Shown here: positions 62,448-64,000 of the stretch, piece by piece
Layout: each line of letters opens with the position of its first letter
How positions within the stretch are numbered: position 1 is the first letter of the stretch
NCBI GenBank assembly: GCA_027483665.1
Contig: JAIXUC010000020.1
Span: 1-64,000 of the forward strand
From: Comamonadaceae bacterium
GTDB taxonomy: Bacteria > Pseudomonadota > Gammaproteobacteria > Burkholderiales > Burkholderiaceae_C
DNA: 64,000 nt
Reading direction: 5' to 3'
Notes under the pieces: model-generated
What the model saw: the letters and a program-made list of their open reading frames with translations, nothing else
Database searches by the model: none
Told to the model about the DNA's origin: nothing
Translations under genes and position numbers: made by a program

Positions 62448-63820
62448 GCCAACTCCGCCACTTTTCCAGTGCCGGTTGCTGCACCGTTCGCCATCTGTGC
62501 AGGTTCGTCTGCGCGTTCGTGTTGGCCTGTGGTCCCCGCCTGGATGCCTTGCGCCACGCCCAGGCCGGCTTTGTAGCCGTCTTCATGAAACCCGTAGCCC
62601 GCCCAGGCGCCGCAAAACCACGTGTGCTGCTGGCCTTGCAGCCGAGGCAACTGCGCCTGCGCTCGCACGGCAGCCACATCAAATACAGGATGCGCGTAGT
62701 CATAGCGACCCAGCACATGGCGTTCCTCAATGTCGCGCAAGGGGTTGAGCGACACCACCACGGGCTGTGCGAAGGGCAGCGGCTGCAGGCGGTTGAGCAA
62801 GTAGTGCAGGCACACGTGCGCTTGTTCTGCGCTGGCGTCGGCTGCGCGCTCGTAGTTCCAGGCAGCCCAGGCAGCCCGACGCTCTGGCAAAACGCTCGCA
62901 TCGGTGTGGAGCACGGCCACATTGGGGTGGTAGCGAATGGCACCCAGCACCGACTGCTCTTGCGCGCTGGGCTCGGCCAGCAGCGCCAGCGCTTGGTCGG
63001 AATGGGTGGCTAGCACCACCTCGTCGAAGCGTTCGTCGGTGCTGTCGGTCAGCACGCGAACACCTTGTGCGTCGCGCTCGATGCGGCGAACCGGGCTGTT
63101 CAGGCGGGCATCCGCCAGGCCCGAGATGATGGCTTGCACGTAATTGCGCGCGCCACCGCTGACCGTGAACCATTGCGGCCGGTTGGTGACCTGGATCAAC
63201 CCGTGGTTGTGACAGAACCGAATCATGGTGGAGACCGGGAACTGCAACATCTGTGCCGTGGGGCAGCTCCAGATGCAGGCCATCATGGGCATGAAGTACC
63301 AGTCGCGAAACTCGTCGCTGAATGCTTGGGCTTGCAAAAATTCGGCCAGCGGCTGCGTCAACTCGGCCTCGGTGCCTTGTTGCGCGATGCGGCTGGTCGT
63401 GGCGTTGAAGCGCAGCAAGTCGCGCAACATGCGCAAGAAACGCGGGTTGAGCAAATTGCTGCGTTGCGCAAACACGGTAGACAGGCTGCTGCCGCTCCAC
63501 TCCAGCGTGCGCCCACCCAGCACGCCCGGCGCTTTGACAGAAAAAGACATGTCCGACTTGGACGTGGCCACGCCCAGCTCCTCGAACAGCGCAATCAGCT
63601 GCGGGTAGGTGCGTTCGTTGAACACCAAAAACCCGGTGTCCACACCATGCGTGACGGCTAGACCAGAGGCATCGGGCAGCGTCACATCGACCGTGTTGGT
63701 GTGGCCGCCGAAATAACTGCCCGCTTCAAACAGGGTGACTTGGGCGGTTTCGTGCAAGCGGTGGGCCGCCGCCAATCCGGCAATGCCTGAACCGACAACC
63801 GCCACGCGGCGCCGGCTCAC
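62444..63820 (-). CDS. FAD-dependent oxidoreductase (amine-oxidase fold)
   Basis: Flavoprotein of 458 residues. The Rossmann motif VAVVGSGIAGLAAAHRL (6-22) and the following FEAGSYFGGHTNTVDV are typical of the NAD(P)-binding amine-oxidase group that accompanies DUF1365. The C-terminal FAD motif is FCGAWAGYGFHEDGYKAGL. It probably oxidises or desaturates acyl chains or their products (inference from company). Translation begins with GTG at 63820. It is the first gene of the eleven-gene minus-strand unit and lies 14 bases downstream of a T-run preceded by a hairpin-forming leader. Confidence 0.9.
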   Translation of the reverse strand: MSRRRVAVVGSGIAGLAAAHRLHETAQVTLFEAGSYFGGHTNTVDVTLPDASGLAVTHGVDTGFLVFNERTYPQLIALFEELGVATSKSDMSFSVKAPGVLGGRTLEWSGSSLSTVFAQRSNLLNPRFLRMLRDLLRFNATTSRIAQQGTEAELTQPLAEFLQAQAFSDEFRDWYFMPMMACIWSCPTAQMLQFPVSTMIRFCHNHGLIQVTNRPQWFTVSGGARNYVQAIISGLADARLNSPVRRIERDAQGVRVLTDSTDERFDEVVLATHSDQALALLAEPSAQEQSVLGAIRYHPNVAVLHTDASVLPERRAAWAAWNYERAADASAEQAHVCLHYLLNRLQPLPFAQPVVVSLNPLRDIEERHVLGRYDYAHPVFDVAAVRAQAQLPRLQGQQHTWFCGAWAGYGFHEDGYKAGLGVAQGIQAGTTGQHERADEPAQMANGAATGTGKVAELA

Positions 63821-63834
63821 CGCACCACCCCTGC

Positions 63835-63964
63835 AAAAGAAAAAGCTGCGAAGCGCCCCGACGCGAACAAGGGAGGGAGTGAGGAGGAGGAAAACCGCCT
63901 CGGGATTTCAGACCGCCCCACCGGGATGGTCTGGCTTCGCAGCATCAAAACTGAGCTTGCTGCG
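63835..63964 (-). promoter_or_regulatory. Attenuator-like leader of the FAD-oxidoreductase operon
   Basis: Read on the minus strand, GCTGCGAAGC (63943-63934) can pair over its full 10 bases with GCTTCGCAGC (63854-63845), which is followed at once by TTTTTCTTTT, a terminator layout. The same left arm can instead pair through GCTGCG with the earlier CGCAGC (63964-63959), which would prevent the terminator. A third hairpin CAGACC/GGTCTG lies inside. The layout suits transcription attenuation, but no ligand or leader peptide is recognised, and the terminator loop of about 79 bases is long. Confidence 0.35.
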
Positions 63965-64000
63965 TAAGAACACACATCCCGAAGCCAGGTTCCCGCGGCT
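63840..64000 (+). ncRNA. Possible structured RNA (6S-like), cut by window end
   Basis: Read on the plus strand, GCCTCGGGAT (63897-63906) pairs with ATCCCGAAGC (63976-63985) and encloses two hairpins, CAGACC/GGTCTG and CGCAGC/GCTGCG. Short stretches ATTTCAGACC, CAAAACTG and ACACACAT occur in the same order as similar pieces of E. coli 6S RNA, though the spacing differs. This is weak evidence, and the opposite strand has a competing attenuator reading. Confidence 0.22.

Overview
The window is GC-rich, densely coded DNA from a Gram-negative chromosome. Gene content and arrangement point to a betaproteobacterium of the order Burkholderiales, most likely a Comamonadaceae-type organism. The clues are the fused indolepyruvate oxidoreductase beside an Lrp-type regulator, the high-potential iron-sulfur protein, TAXI and PhoX proteins, and the back-to-back pairs def-fmt / lysM-dprA-smg and yhdP / glnE. 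This assignment is inference from gene content, since no rRNA is present. I see no tRNA, rRNA, insertion sequence, prophage or CRISPR array. Almost everything is core chromosome with short or negative intergenic distances.

Layout. 1-5 kb: a truncated EamA transporter, then uracil-DNA glycosylase, rimI and tsaB on the minus strand, with dacB diverging. 5-12 kb: a SemiSWEET transporter, tsaC, purK-purE, a CnoX-like thioredoxin, a secreted nuclease, purC and fba. 12-18 kb: a phosphoethanolamine transferase coupled to a PAP2 phosphatase, a lipoprotein esterase, then pyk and pgk. 18-24 kb: azlD-azlC-fmt-def on minus, diverging from lysM-dprA-smg. 24-30 kb: a DUF1631 protein joined to the secF-secD-yajC operon. 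30-35 kb: the 1,233-residue fused indolepyruvate:ferredoxin oxidoreductase and its divergent Lrp-type regulator, followed by an unknown exported protein. 35-43 kb: a TPR protein, a PhoX-family protein behind a Pho-box-like repeat, mltA, a small membrane protein, a two-component pair and a nitrilase-family amidase. 43-53 kb: yhdP, glnE, a coniferyl-aldehyde-type dehydrogenase, cheV and HiPIP.

53-64 kb: the most distinctive region. Eleven minus-strand genes run from an FAD oxidoreductase at 63820 to a TAXI binding protein ending at 53186, and eight of the ten junctions overlap by 4 bases. The first eight (FAD oxidoreductase, DUF1365, cyclopropane fatty acid synthase-like methyltransferase, chalcone-isomerase-like, MFS/GPH transporter, DUF3833 lipoprotein, SDR, NTF2-like) match a set of families that travel together in proteobacteria. 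In Rhodobacter sphaeroides related genes belong to the singlet-oxygen (sigma-E/ChrR) response and to modification of membrane fatty acids. No sigma factor or ChrR gene is visible here. Upstream of the first gene there is instead a strongly structured segment with mutually exclusive hairpins and a T-run, which could be an attenuator or part of a structured RNA cut by the window end.

A recurring oddity is the number of short in-frame tandem repeats in housekeeping proteins (PurC N-terminus, TsaB tail, UDG linker, the chalcone-isomerase-like protein, the Lrp-linked exported protein), together with 26-27 bp tandem duplications at gene ends.
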